From an uncultured Lactobacillus sp. (lineage in GTDB: Bacteria; Bacillota; Bacilli; Lactobacillales; Lactobacillaceae): 64,000 bases of DNA. Numbering within the stretch: the stretch's first letter is position 1; each line of letters begins with the position of its first letter. Below the pieces are notes generated by a model. The model was given only the letters and a program-made list of their open reading frames with translations, was not told the origin of the DNA and did not search any database. Below are positions 25,783-34,251 of the stretch, piece by piece. Location of the stretch: assembly GCA_937874185.1 (NCBI GenBank), contig CALNAK010000021.1:434001-498000 (forward strand). Reading direction: 5' to 3'. A program made the position numbers and the translations under genes.

Positions 25783-26586
25783 ATGGACCCAATAACAAAA
25801 TTATTTTCTTACTTGAATAAAGAAAAAAGTAGTTCAACATATTATGTTTTAACAAAATATGTTTTAAATAATATTAAATTATTGCCAACTTTATCGATTT
25901 CGGACTTTGCATCTAAAAATTTTGTTTCCAAAGCAACAATAACTAGATTCGTTCACTTTCTTGGATTCGATGATTATCTATCATTTAAGAATTATTTTTA
26001 TCAAATGGAAAATAATTCTAAATTATCTTTTTTAAAGATGAATAATGAAGAAATTAAATTAATTCAAGATAATCCAGAAACTTACTTGGAACAATATAGT
26101 AATCAAATAATTGATTCAATTAAGGATGCTAGAGAATCAATAAAAATAGATGAAATGGATAAACTAATATCCAATGTGATGGCGGCTAAAAAAGTCGCCT
26201 TTCTTGGCTACAGTGATTCTCAAATTATTGCAAAGGATATTCAATTGGCCTTATTAATAGTTGGTAAAGATGTCGTCGTGGCAGAAAGTTCTACAAAGTT
26301 AAAAGATATTCTTGATTCTTTCGACGAGAATGACCTAATCGTAATTTTGTCTAATTATGGTACTTTTTTTAAGATATATAGTAGTTTTTACGAACAATTA
26401 TTGGCCTCTCCCATACCTTTAACACTAATTACTCAAAACTATACTTCTATGGATTTGTTCAGATTTAAGCAAACAATCTATTTGACATCAAAACGACAAC
26501 TAAGTGTTGGTAATTATCCAATGCGCTTATTCTCCGAAGTATTTGTTAGACGTGCAATGTTTAACTTTTCAAATGAGAAACTTTAA
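25783..26586 (+). CDS. RpiR/MurR-family transcriptional regulator
   Basis: 267 residues. The N-terminal helix-turn-helix (LPTLSISDFASKNFVSKATITRFVHFLGFDDYLSFKN, key S-I-S-D-F-A and S-K-A-T-I-T-R-F) at about residues 31-67 is typical of RpiR proteins. A C-terminal SIS-like domain (about 105-245; KKVAFLGYSDSQIIAKDIQLALL, DLIVILSNYG) would bind a phosphosugar. It is oriented against its neighbours: its 3' end overlaps the stop of the 26.6 kb GH1 gene by 4 nt, and its start is 27 bp from the EIIC gene. It is the likely regulator of both flanking genes. The start follows TTGGAGG. Confidence 0.88.
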   Translation: MDPITKLFSYLNKEKSSSTYYVLTKYVLNNIKLLPTLSISDFASKNFVSKATITRFVHFLGFDDYLSFKNYFYQMENNSKLSFLKMNNEEIKLIQDNPETYLEQYSNQIIDSIKDARESIKIDEMDKLISNVMAAKKVAFLGYSDSQIIAKDIQLALLIVGKDVVVAESSTKLKDILDSFDENDLIVILSNYGTFFKIYSSFYEQLLASPIPLTLITQNYTSMDLFRFKQTIYLTSKRQLSVGNYPMRLFSEVFVRRAMFNFSNEKL

Positions 26587-27959
26587 TTGTTATCTTTTAT
26601 AACATTTTTATAGAAGAAGAAGCTATCTTTCTTATACCGCTTCAATTGTTTCTTTTCGAAATTATTTCGATCGACAAAAACTAATCCATATCGCTTTTCC
26701 ATCCCATCACCGGCACTCAAAATATCAATAAATGACCAGGGATTAAATGAAATAACATTAACACCATCATTCATTGCCAATCCCATTTGTTCTATATGAT
26801 CATTCAAATATTTAATTCTTTGTAAATCATGCACTTTACCATTTTCTAATTTTTCTTTCTCAGACCATCCGCATTCTGACACTATAATTGGGATATTACC
26901 GTAATGGTCCATGACTTGACGAAGACCATATCTAAATCCAACTGGATCAAAATTCCAGCCCCATTCTGTATAAAGCAGATTCTTATCTTGAACTCTTTTC
27001 ATTCTTTTAAAAATAAAATCTGACTGTTTGGAATCTTTTACGGCTTCAACAATAGTTGTACAGTACCAATTAACACCTAATATATTGGCTCTTCCTTTTT
27101 GCAAAATTTCTTTATCGTTTAATTCCGTTTTAATATCAATTCCTAATTTATCTAATTCATTAGTAAATTGTTTTGGTATTTCCCCATGAATAGCAACATC
27201 CATTTGTGAAAAAGAATAGAAATCTTCAAAATTCTTTGCCTCCATCATATCAATAGACTTCTTACTTGCTGGAAGTGTCGTAATATATGAAATTGCAGGG
27301 CCAATTTTTGTATCTGGAAATCTTTCTCTACAGATTTTATATACGATAGCTTGGGCTAACCACATATTGTAATTGGCTTGAAATGCTTTCTGAAATTTTT
27401 CTTTTATGGGTAAATCCTGGCTAATTCCCAACATATCATTTGCTACAACAAGAACAGCCTGCTCGTTAATAGTAAGCCAATATTTAATATCGTTTCCAAA
27501 TTCATCAAACAAACATTTAGCATACTTTACAAAATCATTAATTGATTCTCGTGATACCCATCCGCCATACTTTTTAATCAAACCATATGGCTGATCGAAA
27601 TGATACATTGTAACAATTGGTTCAATATTGTTTCTCTTTAATTCATTAATCAAATTATGATAATATTGGAGTCCCTCTTTGTTGGGCTTTTCTTCATCTC
27701 CATTTGGAAAAACTCGTGGCCAACTGATAGAAAAGCGATAACTTTTCATACCTAAATCTTTCATTAAAGATATATCTTTTTTCCATAAATGATATCCATC
27801 CACTGTTTCTTTTGTATCTAGTCTTGTTTCACTATTTCTAAATGACCTAATATCGGCAATTGAAAGTCCCTTACCATTTTCCTTATATCCACCTTCAACT
27901 TGAAAAGCACTTGTAGATGCTCCCCACAGAAAGTTTTTAGGTATCCCTATATACTTCAT
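26583..27959 (-). CDS. GH1 6-phospho-beta-glucosidase with atypical nucleophile motif
   Basis: 458 residues. FLWGASTSAFQVEGGY at about residues 10-25, acid/base TINEQAV at about 163-169, and phosphate-site EKRYGLVFVD at about 421-430. The nucleophile region reads IIVSECGWSEKE instead of the usual TENG: the Glu is kept, but the following Asn is Cys and the Gly is followed by Trp. This is the most divergent of the four GH1 enzymes here, so substrate or activity may differ. A cre site and a large palindrome lie upstream. The stop codon overlaps that of the opposing RpiR gene, with no terminator seen. The start follows AAAGGAGAG. Confidence 0.87.
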   Translation of the reverse strand: MKYIGIPKNFLWGASTSAFQVEGGYKENGKGLSIADIRSFRNSETRLDTKETVDGYHLWKKDISLMKDLGMKSYRFSISWPRVFPNGDEEKPNKEGLQYYHNLINELKRNNIEPIVTMYHFDQPYGLIKKYGGWVSRESINDFVKYAKCLFDEFGNDIKYWLTINEQAVLVVANDMLGISQDLPIKEKFQKAFQANYNMWLAQAIVYKICRERFPDTKIGPAISYITTLPASKKSIDMMEAKNFEDFYSFSQMDVAIHGEIPKQFTNELDKLGIDIKTELNDKEILQKGRANILGVNWYCTTIVEAVKDSKQSDFIFKRMKRVQDKNLLYTEWGWNFDPVGFRYGLRQVMDHYGNIPIIVSECGWSEKEKLENGKVHDLQRIKYLNDHIEQMGLAMNDGVNVISFNPWSFIDILSAGDGMEKRYGLVFVDRNNFEKKQLKRYKKDSFFFYKNVIKDNN

Positions 27960-27990
27960 AATTATTCTCTCTCCTTTTCTATAGTTTAAT

Positions 27991-28004
27991 TGTAAACGGT
28001 TACT
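27991..28004 (-). promoter_or_regulatory. CcpA-binding cre site
   Basis: TGTAAACGGTTACT matches the cre consensus at nearly every position, including the central CG. It lies about 32 bp upstream of the GH1 start codon, in or just after the promoter, where CcpA would repress. Confidence 0.75.
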
Positions 28005-28051
28005 CTTTCTTTTTGGTTTCGACTAGATACCCTCCAGTTTTAAGTTGAGCT

Positions 28052-28079
28052 TAATAGTTTCACAATTATGAAACTATTA
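28052..28079. promoter_or_regulatory. Large perfect palindrome, probable operator
   Basis: TAATAGTTTCA (28052-28062) and TGAAACTATTA (28069-28079) are perfect 11-bp arms around CAATTA. There is no T-run, so it is not a terminator. Its place about 95 bp upstream of the GH1 gene, and the TTTCA-N6-TGAAA core, suit a dimeric regulator such as the nearby RpiR protein. Confidence 0.5.
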
Positions 28080-28185
28080 GAAAATTCAAGATGTATAAGG
28101 ATAACAAATAACTAAATAATAATTAGCACATGACAATGATTTCTTTTAATCGTCAAAATAAAAGCATAATTTTCCACACAAAAGT

Positions 28186-28225
28186 AAAAGGACGTTAATT
28201 CCGTATCTGGAATTAACGTCCTTTT
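28186..28225 (-). terminator. Terminator downstream of adhE
   Basis: A perfect hairpin (AAAAGGACGTTAATTCC, loop GTATCT, GGAATTAACGTCCTTTT) begins about 65 nt after the adhE stop. T-runs occur on both strands. Confidence 0.88.
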
Positions 28226-28289
28226 ATTCTTATTATTCTAAAGCTAAATTTATCTGTTCAACTTATTAACATTTTTGTTTAAAACAATA

Positions 28290-30896
28290 TTATTTTTCGA
28301 TTCCTTTTCCAACATAAACATTTTCAAGAATTTGTTTCAATTCTGAAATCAATGGTTCCTTAGGGTTTGTAAATGAGAATTGATCTCCAAAAGCAGCTTC
28401 TGATAATTCTTCAAGTTTGCTATCAAAGTCTTTCTTATCTATGTAATTATCCTTTAGGCTTAACTTGATTCCAAGATTATGAGCAAGATCAACAATCTTC
28501 TTAACTAAAGCATCTTTCAAAGCTCTGTCATCTTTACCTGTCAAACCAACGTAACTTGCAATAGCAGCGTAATCTGAGTCAGCTCTGAAGCTTTCGTACT
28601 TAGGCCACATAGTAATCTTTGTTGGTTGTTCAAAGTTATAGTTGATAACTTGTGGTAAAGCGATAATTGATGCCAAACCATGTCTGATTCCATAAGCATT
28701 TGTCAAAACATCGGTAATTGAGTGACCAACACCGGCGAAGGCATTTCCAAATGACATCCCTGCAAGTGTTGAGGCATTGTGCATCTCTTCTTGAGCATTC
28801 TTGTCACCTTTAACAGCTTTTTCGATGTTATCAAAGACTAACTTAATAGCTTGGAGTGCGTATGGTCTTGTGTAATCTGATGCCATATTAGCAACGTATG
28901 ATTCAACGGCATTGTTCAAGACGTCCATACCTGATTCAGCCATGATACTTTCTGGCATTGTTTCAATGAATTGTGAATCAATGATAGCAACATCAGGTGT
29001 CAAAGCATAATCGGCGATTGGATACTTTGTACCAGTCTTAGTATCAATAATTGAACTGAATGGTGTAACTTCAGCACCGGTACCAAATGTTGTAGGAATG
29101 GCAACGAATTGAGCTTTTTCAGGCTTAGGGAACTTGTAGGCACGTTTTCTGATATCAACGAAACCTTGTTTAGCTCCAAAGAGATCAACATCTGGATGCT
29201 CGTAGAATAACCACATATCTTTAGCAGCGTCCATGGTTGTTCCACCACCTAATGCGATGATGGTATCAGGCTTGAACAAATTCATTTGCGTAACACCACG
29301 TTTTACAACATCAGTTGTCACAATATTATCAACATCTGAGAACATTGTGTATTCAACATGAACCTTGCTACGTTTCAATTCATCAGTAATGGTATCGACA
29401 TAACCAAGTTGAACCATGACAGGATCACACACGATAAGTGCTCTCTTCATGCCTTCAAGATCCTCTAAGTAACGAACTGAAGTTTTTTCATAGTAAACTC
29501 TTGGTTGTTTAATCCATTGCATATTATTTCTCCGTTTTGCGATTGTCTTAATATTAAGCAAATCAAATGACGATACGTTATGAGAAATAGAATTTTTACC
29601 CCATGAACCAGTACCTAGAGTAAGTGATGGAATCATTTCGTTATAAAGATTACCGATACCACCGATAGCGGCAGGAGTATTAACTAGCACACGACTAGCT
29701 TTCATCTTAATACCAAATTCAGTAGCCAAATCTTCATCCATTGTGTGAATACCAACTGTGTGACCCAAACCACCAAAGTGTAAGAGCGCATCAGCTTTGG
29801 CAAAACCTTCTTTGTGTCCAGCAACTTTATAAACTGATAGAACTGGTGAAAGTTTTTCAGCTGAAAGTGGTTCATCAGGACCAACTCCAGTAATCTCAAC
29901 ACCAAGTACCTTTGTATCGTCAGGAACCTTGATACCAGCAAGTTTAGCAATGTTGATGGCTGATTGTCCGGCAATAGGACCCTTAACTCCACCTTGTGGT
30001 CTAAACATGGCATCGGCTAACTTCTTGTGGTCAGCTTTCTTGATAAAGTAAACTTTGTTCTTTTCTAATAAGGCTTTAACATCGTCATAAATATCGGCAT
30101 CAACAATGGCACTATTTTCAGCGGCACAAATCATACCATTATCAAATGTTTTTGAAAGTACAATATCATTAACAGCACGTTTAATGTTAGCTGTTTTTTC
30201 AATATAGGCGGGACCATTACCAGGACCAACACCTAAAGCAGGCTTACCTGTTGAGTATGCGGCTTTGACCATTCCAGGACCACCAGTAGCAAGAACACTG
30301 GCAACTCCCTCGTTATTGATCAAGTAAGTTGTAGCTTCAATACTTGGCTTTTCGATCCATTGGATAACACCTTCAGGTGCACCTGCATCAACAGCAGCTT
30401 TTAGCATAACCTTAGCAGCAGCGACTGAACATTGTTGAGCTTGGGGGTGGAAACCAAAGATGATTGGGTTACGTGTCTTCAAGGCAATCAATGACTTAAA
30501 CATAGCTGTTGAAGTTGGGTTAGTAACTGGAGTAACACCAGCCAAAACACCAAGTGGTTCAGCAACTTTGATCAAACGGTGTTCCTTATCGTTTTCAATA
30601 ATACCGACAGTCTTATCACGTTTGATAGAGTGCCAAATCTCTTCTGTGGCGTACATATTTTTAATAACTTTATCTTCAACAAGTCCACGGCCTGTTTCTT
30701 TATATGCCAATTTTGCTAAATCAAAACTAGCATTCAAACCGGCAATAGCCATTTGGTGAACAATATGATCAACTTGTTCTTGAGTAAAACTGTCCATGAT
30801 ATCCAAAGCCTTGTGAGCTTTAGCGACCATTGCATCAATTCCTGGTTTTACGTCTTCTTTTTCTTCTACTTTTGTATCTTTGGAACCTTTCAACAT
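28290..30896 (-). CDS. adhE: Bifunctional acetaldehyde-CoA/alcohol dehydrogenase
   Basis: An 868-residue fused enzyme reducing acetyl-CoA to acetaldehyde and then to ethanol, regenerating NAD+. The N-terminal aldehyde dehydrogenase half (about 1-440) has the catalytic Cys in FDNGMICAAENS near residue 257 and the dinucleotide region VLATGGPGMV near 201-210. The C-terminal iron-dependent alcohol dehydrogenase half (about 455-868) has GGGTTMDAAKD near 555-565 and the metal-binding His residues in GHSITDVLTNAYGIRHGLA near 723-741. The length is full for the family, which forms spirosome filaments. The start follows TTGGAGG. A cre site and TTGTGAA-type repeats upstream suggest CcpA and redox control. 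Confidence 0.96.
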   Translation of the reverse strand: MLKGSKDTKVEEKEDVKPGIDAMVAKAHKALDIMDSFTQEQVDHIVHQMAIAGLNASFDLAKLAYKETGRGLVEDKVIKNMYATEEIWHSIKRDKTVGIIENDKEHRLIKVAEPLGVLAGVTPVTNPTSTAMFKSLIALKTRNPIIFGFHPQAQQCSVAAAKVMLKAAVDAGAPEGVIQWIEKPSIEATTYLINNEGVASVLATGGPGMVKAAYSTGKPALGVGPGNGPAYIEKTANIKRAVNDIVLSKTFDNGMICAAENSAIVDADIYDDVKALLEKNKVYFIKKADHKKLADAMFRPQGGVKGPIAGQSAINIAKLAGIKVPDDTKVLGVEITGVGPDEPLSAEKLSPVLSVYKVAGHKEGFAKADALLHFGGLGHTVGIHTMDEDLATEFGIKMKASRVLVNTPAAIGGIGNLYNEMIPSLTLGTGSWGKNSISHNVSSFDLLNIKTIAKRRNNMQWIKQPRVYYEKTSVRYLEDLEGMKRALIVCDPVMVQLGYVDTITDELKRSKVHVEYTMFSDVDNIVTTDVVKRGVTQMNLFKPDTIIALGGGTTMDAAKDMWLFYEHPDVDLFGAKQGFVDIRKRAYKFPKPEKAQFVAIPTTFGTGAEVTPFSSIIDTKTGTKYPIADYALTPDVAIIDSQFIETMPESIMAESGMDVLNNAVESYVANMASDYTRPYALQAIKLVFDNIEKAVKGDKNAQEEMHNASTLAGMSFGNAFAGVGHSITDVLTNAYGIRHGLASIIALPQVINYNFEQPTKITMWPKYESFRADSDYAAIASYVGLTGKDDRALKDALVKKIVDLAHNLGIKLSLKDNYIDKKDFDSKLEELSEAAFGDQFSFTNPKEPLISELKQILENVYVGKGIEK

Positions 30897-30996
30897 CTGA
30901 TTACCTCCAAGATAAAAACTATTATTTGTTAACTAATTCACGTTCAATACTATCACTGTGAAAAATATCTTCAACGATTATCTTTCAAAAAATCAA

Positions 30997-31010
30997 TGTA
31001 AACGTATCCA
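30997..31010 (-). promoter_or_regulatory. cre site upstream of adhE
   Basis: TGTAAACGTATCCA matches the cre consensus TGWAANCGNWNNCA and lies about 100 bp upstream of the adhE start. Confidence 0.6.
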
Positions 31011-31075
31011 CGTTGATATATCAACACGTAACAGCTAAATCATACAAGGCGTATTTATTTCACATATTAAGTTAA

Positions 31076-31095
31076 TTGTGAATATTTATTCACAA
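31076..31095. promoter_or_regulatory. TTGTGAAT/ATTCACAA palindrome upstream of adhE
   Basis: Perfect 8-bp arms TTGTGAAT and ATTCACAA with four bases between. The half-sites equal those of the redox repressor Rex (TTGTGAA...TTCACAA), but the spacing is two bases longer than the usual Rex operator. A further TTTCACA half-site lies at about 31058-31064. It may be a Rex or CRP/FNR-like site for adhE, about 180 bp upstream of its start. Confidence 0.4.
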
Positions 31096-31130
31096 AGTGC
31101 CTATTATTAGACTATTTAAACCTCTTTTAG

Positions 31131-31176
31131 TTCACAAAAAAGAGGCTGAATCGAAATTCAGTCTCTACTTTGTGAA
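31131..31176 (-). terminator. Terminator of the oleate hydratase gene
   Basis: AGAGGCTGAAT-CGAA-ATTCAGTCTCT is a perfect hairpin, extended by TTCACAAA/TTTGTGAA. On the minus strand it is followed by TTTTTT, just after the ohyA stop at 31184. Confidence 0.88.
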
Positions 31177-31183
31177 TTATTTT

Positions 31184-32860
31184 TTATCTAAACATGGTCT
31201 TAGTAGCACGAGCCATGACCTTAGGATCTTTTTCATAATGGTGCATTGGTGTCATTTCTGTCAAAGGAATATTCAATAATGTGTAAACGGCACGTTGTGC
31301 TGCACGGAATGAATATTGTTCTGTAAAGACCATATCGAATGGTTGTTCACAGAATTGACTGATGAAGGCTAAGTTCTTACTGTGCTTTGGAACTACATCA
31401 GGACGATCTCCGACAGCTCTTTGGTTGAACATTGCACTAGCATATGGCAAGTGAACAGGAATTACATTGACGATGCTATCCATAATTTCTTGTGTGTGAT
31501 TCTTGATATTGTCTTTGCTAGGATCAGTAGCTGACAAGTGACCTAATAATTCTTCAAGCATTTCTTTACCAGTCATTTCCATGACAGGTTTTTGAACGTA
31601 GTCACCATTTCTTCTTGGATACATGAAGTAACCCCAGAATGTGGCTTCGTTAGGCTTTTGTGCCTTGAAGTGTGGTTGGTGATGAACAACGATTGACAAT
31701 AAGGGAGTACTCTCAATCCATGTGTTCAAAGCATTACCAGGTTCTTGTTGTGTGATACGAGCAATCTCATTGAGCAAGAAATGATTATTTGTTGTAACAG
31801 TGAAACTTACCCATTCACTTTGTGTACGATCACCAAAGAATTTATCTGGATTACCTAGTGAGTAGAACTTCTCAGATGCTTTCTTCCAAAGTGCTGCACT
31901 AGGAGCGTAGTTCATATTTTCTTTGAATGGTGTATTAAAGTCACCAAGTGCTGAACTATCAGTGATTGAACCGTTAGTATCAAAGACTAAGTCGTTTTCA
32001 GCAATGTCGATGTGACCTTCTTTATTATCATTATCGACTTCTTCATACTTGAGTCCTGTAACGATAATATCATCTTGAAGTGGTGTATCTTTGAATTCCA
32101 AATCAGTAACTTTACGGTTATTGATAAATGTTACACCGCGGTCTTCCAAATACTTGCGCATTGGTAAAATGATACTTTCAAATTGATTATATGGACTTCT
32201 TGTAACACCAGCCAAAGTATTGATACGACTGAATTCAAGAATCATACGATTCATGTAACGACGTAATTCAACAACTGAACTTGCACGTTTGAATGCAAAT
32301 GTTGTTTGCCACATGTACCAGAAATTAGTTGTGAAGAAGTGAGGAGTACTTGCAAACCATTCAGCAATACTGATGTTGTTGAGTTTCTCTTCATCTTTTT
32401 CAGGCATCAACATCAATTTAGATAACAAGAAACGATCTTTATTATCAAATTGCATATGTCTGTAATTGTCTTTATTGTCCTTTACACGAGGACCATCACT
32501 ATCAATCAAACGACCGACATCATGTGTTGGATGTGCGTGATCAAAGTTCAAAATATCATCAGTAACAGTTTGTCCAGGATTATCCAATGATGGTACTGAA
32601 CGTAAAACATCCCAAAGATTTTCAAAGGTTTCTTCGTTAAGCATTCTTCCACCCTTAGCTAGAAATCCTTTGCTGTTTGACAAAGCTTCATTACCATATT
32701 CGTTCTCGTAATCTTTTACAGCAGCACCATCGTTTGCACCATGGTCCTCAAGACCCATCATAGTGATTTGCTCACCATTGAATCCACCATCACGAATTAA
32801 ATAAATACCAGCAGCCAAATTACCAACACCGGTACCAATCATGTAGGCTTTTCTTGTCAT
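31184..32860 (-). CDS. ohyA: Oleate hydratase (myosin-cross-reactive antigen family)
   Basis: About 558 residues. This FAD-dependent enzyme adds water to the cis-9 double bond of oleic and linoleic acids to give 10-hydroxy fatty acids, thought to detoxify free fatty acids at the membrane. The N-terminal nucleotide-binding motif GTGVGNLAAGIYLIRDGG lies at about residues 10-27, followed by family-typical GLEDHGANDGA, KGGRMLNEETFENLWD and the conserved HAHPTHDVGR segment. The ATG at 32860 is chosen because it sits behind CGGAGG; the in-frame TTG at 32881 precedes that ribosome binding site. It is a single gene with its own terminator. Confidence 0.94.
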   Translation of the reverse strand: MTRKAYMIGTGVGNLAAGIYLIRDGGFNGEQITMMGLEDHGANDGAAVKDYENEYGNEALSNSKGFLAKGGRMLNEETFENLWDVLRSVPSLDNPGQTVTDDILNFDHAHPTHDVGRLIDSDGPRVKDNKDNYRHMQFDNKDRFLLSKLMLMPEKDEEKLNNISIAEWFASTPHFFTTNFWYMWQTTFAFKRASSVVELRRYMNRMILEFSRINTLAGVTRSPYNQFESIILPMRKYLEDRGVTFINNRKVTDLEFKDTPLQDDIIVTGLKYEEVDNDNKEGHIDIAENDLVFDTNGSITDSSALGDFNTPFKENMNYAPSAALWKKASEKFYSLGNPDKFFGDRTQSEWVSFTVTTNNHFLLNEIARITQQEPGNALNTWIESTPLLSIVVHHQPHFKAQKPNEATFWGYFMYPRRNGDYVQKPVMEMTGKEMLEELLGHLSATDPSKDNIKNHTQEIMDSIVNVIPVHLPYASAMFNQRAVGDRPDVVPKHSKNLAFISQFCEQPFDMVFTEQYSFRAAQRAVYTLLNIPLTEMTPMHHYEKDPKVMARATKTMFR

Positions 32861-32983
32861 ATTAACTGACCTCCGTCCCAAAATTTGCTCTTAATCTCTA
32901 CACCCTTAATATAGCAGTCTTCAAATAAAAGTAAAGGCTTTCATTGCATTATTCTCAACATTTGTAATCTATTTTTTAGTAAT

Positions 32984-33024
32984 AAAAAAGGACTCAAAAC
33001 AAATTAAATTTGTTTCAAATCCTT
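32984..33024 (-). terminator. Terminator of the comG-ytxK-ackA transcript
   Basis: On the minus strand AAGGATTTGAAACAAATT pairs with the segment TTTGTTTTGAGTCCTT and is followed by TTTTTT. It lies 18 nt after the ackA stop. Confidence 0.85.
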
Positions 33025-33041
33025 GATAATTTCAAATTATT

Positions 33042-34241
33042 TTAATCACTAAGTTTAGTCAATCTAACAACGTCACGAACAATCATAAGTTCCTCATCAG
33101 TTGGTACAACTAATACTGCAACACTTGAGTCGCTAGTACTAATTAAACGAGTTCCTTTACCATTTTCGTTAGCATCATTATCAATTTTTATACCCATGTA
33201 GTTGAATCTATTGGCAATATCTGCACGAATTTCAGCATTACCTGCCCCAACACCAGCGGTAAAGATTAAGACATCTGTCCCACCGAGTAAAGCAATGTAT
33301 GAACCAATATATTTAACAATACGGTTAATAAATATCTTGATAGCCAAATCAGAACGGTGATTTTCTTTTCTTGTGGCAAGCAAATCGCGCATATCTGGAG
33401 AAACTCCGGATATACCTAATAATCCTGATTTAGTATTTAAAATTTTAACCATTTCTGCTGGATCACTGATCTTCATCTTCTGCATCAAATATGCGACAAG
33501 TGAAGGATCAACATCCCCAGAACGAGTGCTCATTGTGATACCTGCAAGTGGTGTGAATCCCATTGAATTATCAACTGATTCACCATCTTCGATAGCATCG
33601 ATTGATGAACCACTACCAAGGTGAGCAGAAATAATTTTAAGGTCAGTTAATGGCTTGTGTAAAAAGTCAGCAGCTGCTTGTGAGACATAACGATGACTTG
33701 TACCATGGGCCCCAAATTTACGAACACCATATTTCTCATAATATTCGTAAGGAATACTATATAAGTAATTGACTGGATCCATTGTTTGATGGAATGAAGT
33801 ATCAAAAACAGCTACTTGTGGAATTTGAGGTAAAATCTTTTCAAATGCCTCAATCCCGGCAGCTTGGCCAGGGTTGTGCAATGGAGCAAATTCAGAAAGA
33901 TTCTTAATTTGTTGGATCACACGAGGAGTCACAATGGCAGAATCCTTGAAAATACTACCACCAGCAACAACACGATGTCCTACTCCTGCGATTTCATCAT
34001 AGCTATTAATAATTTTTAAATCAATCAACTTATCGAGCATTTTATTAACGGCAGTAACGTGATCAGGAATATCTCCCATTTCACTTATCTTTTTGCCGCC
34101 ATCATACTCAACTTCAAAAACAGAGTCTGATAGGCCTAAACGATCCACCATCCCTTTGGCAATAACTTTTTCATCAGGTACTGTATATAGTTTCCACTTC
34201 AGTGTAGAGCTACCAGAATTAACGGCCATGATCTTAGACAT
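33042..34241 (-). CDS. ackA: Acetate kinase
   Basis: A 399-residue cytoplasmic enzyme making ATP and acetate from acetyl phosphate and ADP, the partner of Pta (57.1 kb). ASKHA-fold motifs are NSGSSTLKWKL at residues 8-18, VAVFDTSFHQTM near 142-153, GAHGTSHRYVS near 174-184, and SAHLGSGSSIDAIEDG near 203-218. It starts 10 nt after ytxK and follows AGGTGAG. The ytxK-ackA order behind comG is conserved in Bacilli. A cre-like sequence lies upstream of ytxK, where CcpA is known to act on ackA in Bacillus. Confidence 0.95.
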   Translation of the reverse strand: MSKIMAVNSGSSTLKWKLYTVPDEKVIAKGMVDRLGLSDSVFEVEYDGGKKISEMGDIPDHVTAVNKMLDKLIDLKIINSYDEIAGVGHRVVAGGSIFKDSAIVTPRVIQQIKNLSEFAPLHNPGQAAGIEAFEKILPQIPQVAVFDTSFHQTMDPVNYLYSIPYEYYEKYGVRKFGAHGTSHRYVSQAAADFLHKPLTDLKIISAHLGSGSSIDAIEDGESVDNSMGFTPLAGITMSTRSGDVDPSLVAYLMQKMKISDPAEMVKILNTKSGLLGISGVSPDMRDLLATRKENHRSDLAIKIFINRIVKYIGSYIALLGGTDVLIFTAGVGAGNAEIRADIANRFNYMGIKIDNDANENGKGTRLISTSDSSVAVLVVPTDEELMIVRDVVRLTKLSD

Positions 34242-34251
34242 TTAATCTCAC

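Larger units (their letters stand above)
27960..28289. promoter_or_regulatory. Control region upstream of the fourth GH1 gene, and the adhE end
   Basis: A gene-free stretch of 330 bases. It holds a cre site (27991-28004), a 28-bp palindrome (28052-28079) and the adhE terminator (28186-28225). The 28080-28185 and 28226-28289 parts are AT-rich with nothing recognised. Confidence 0.6.
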
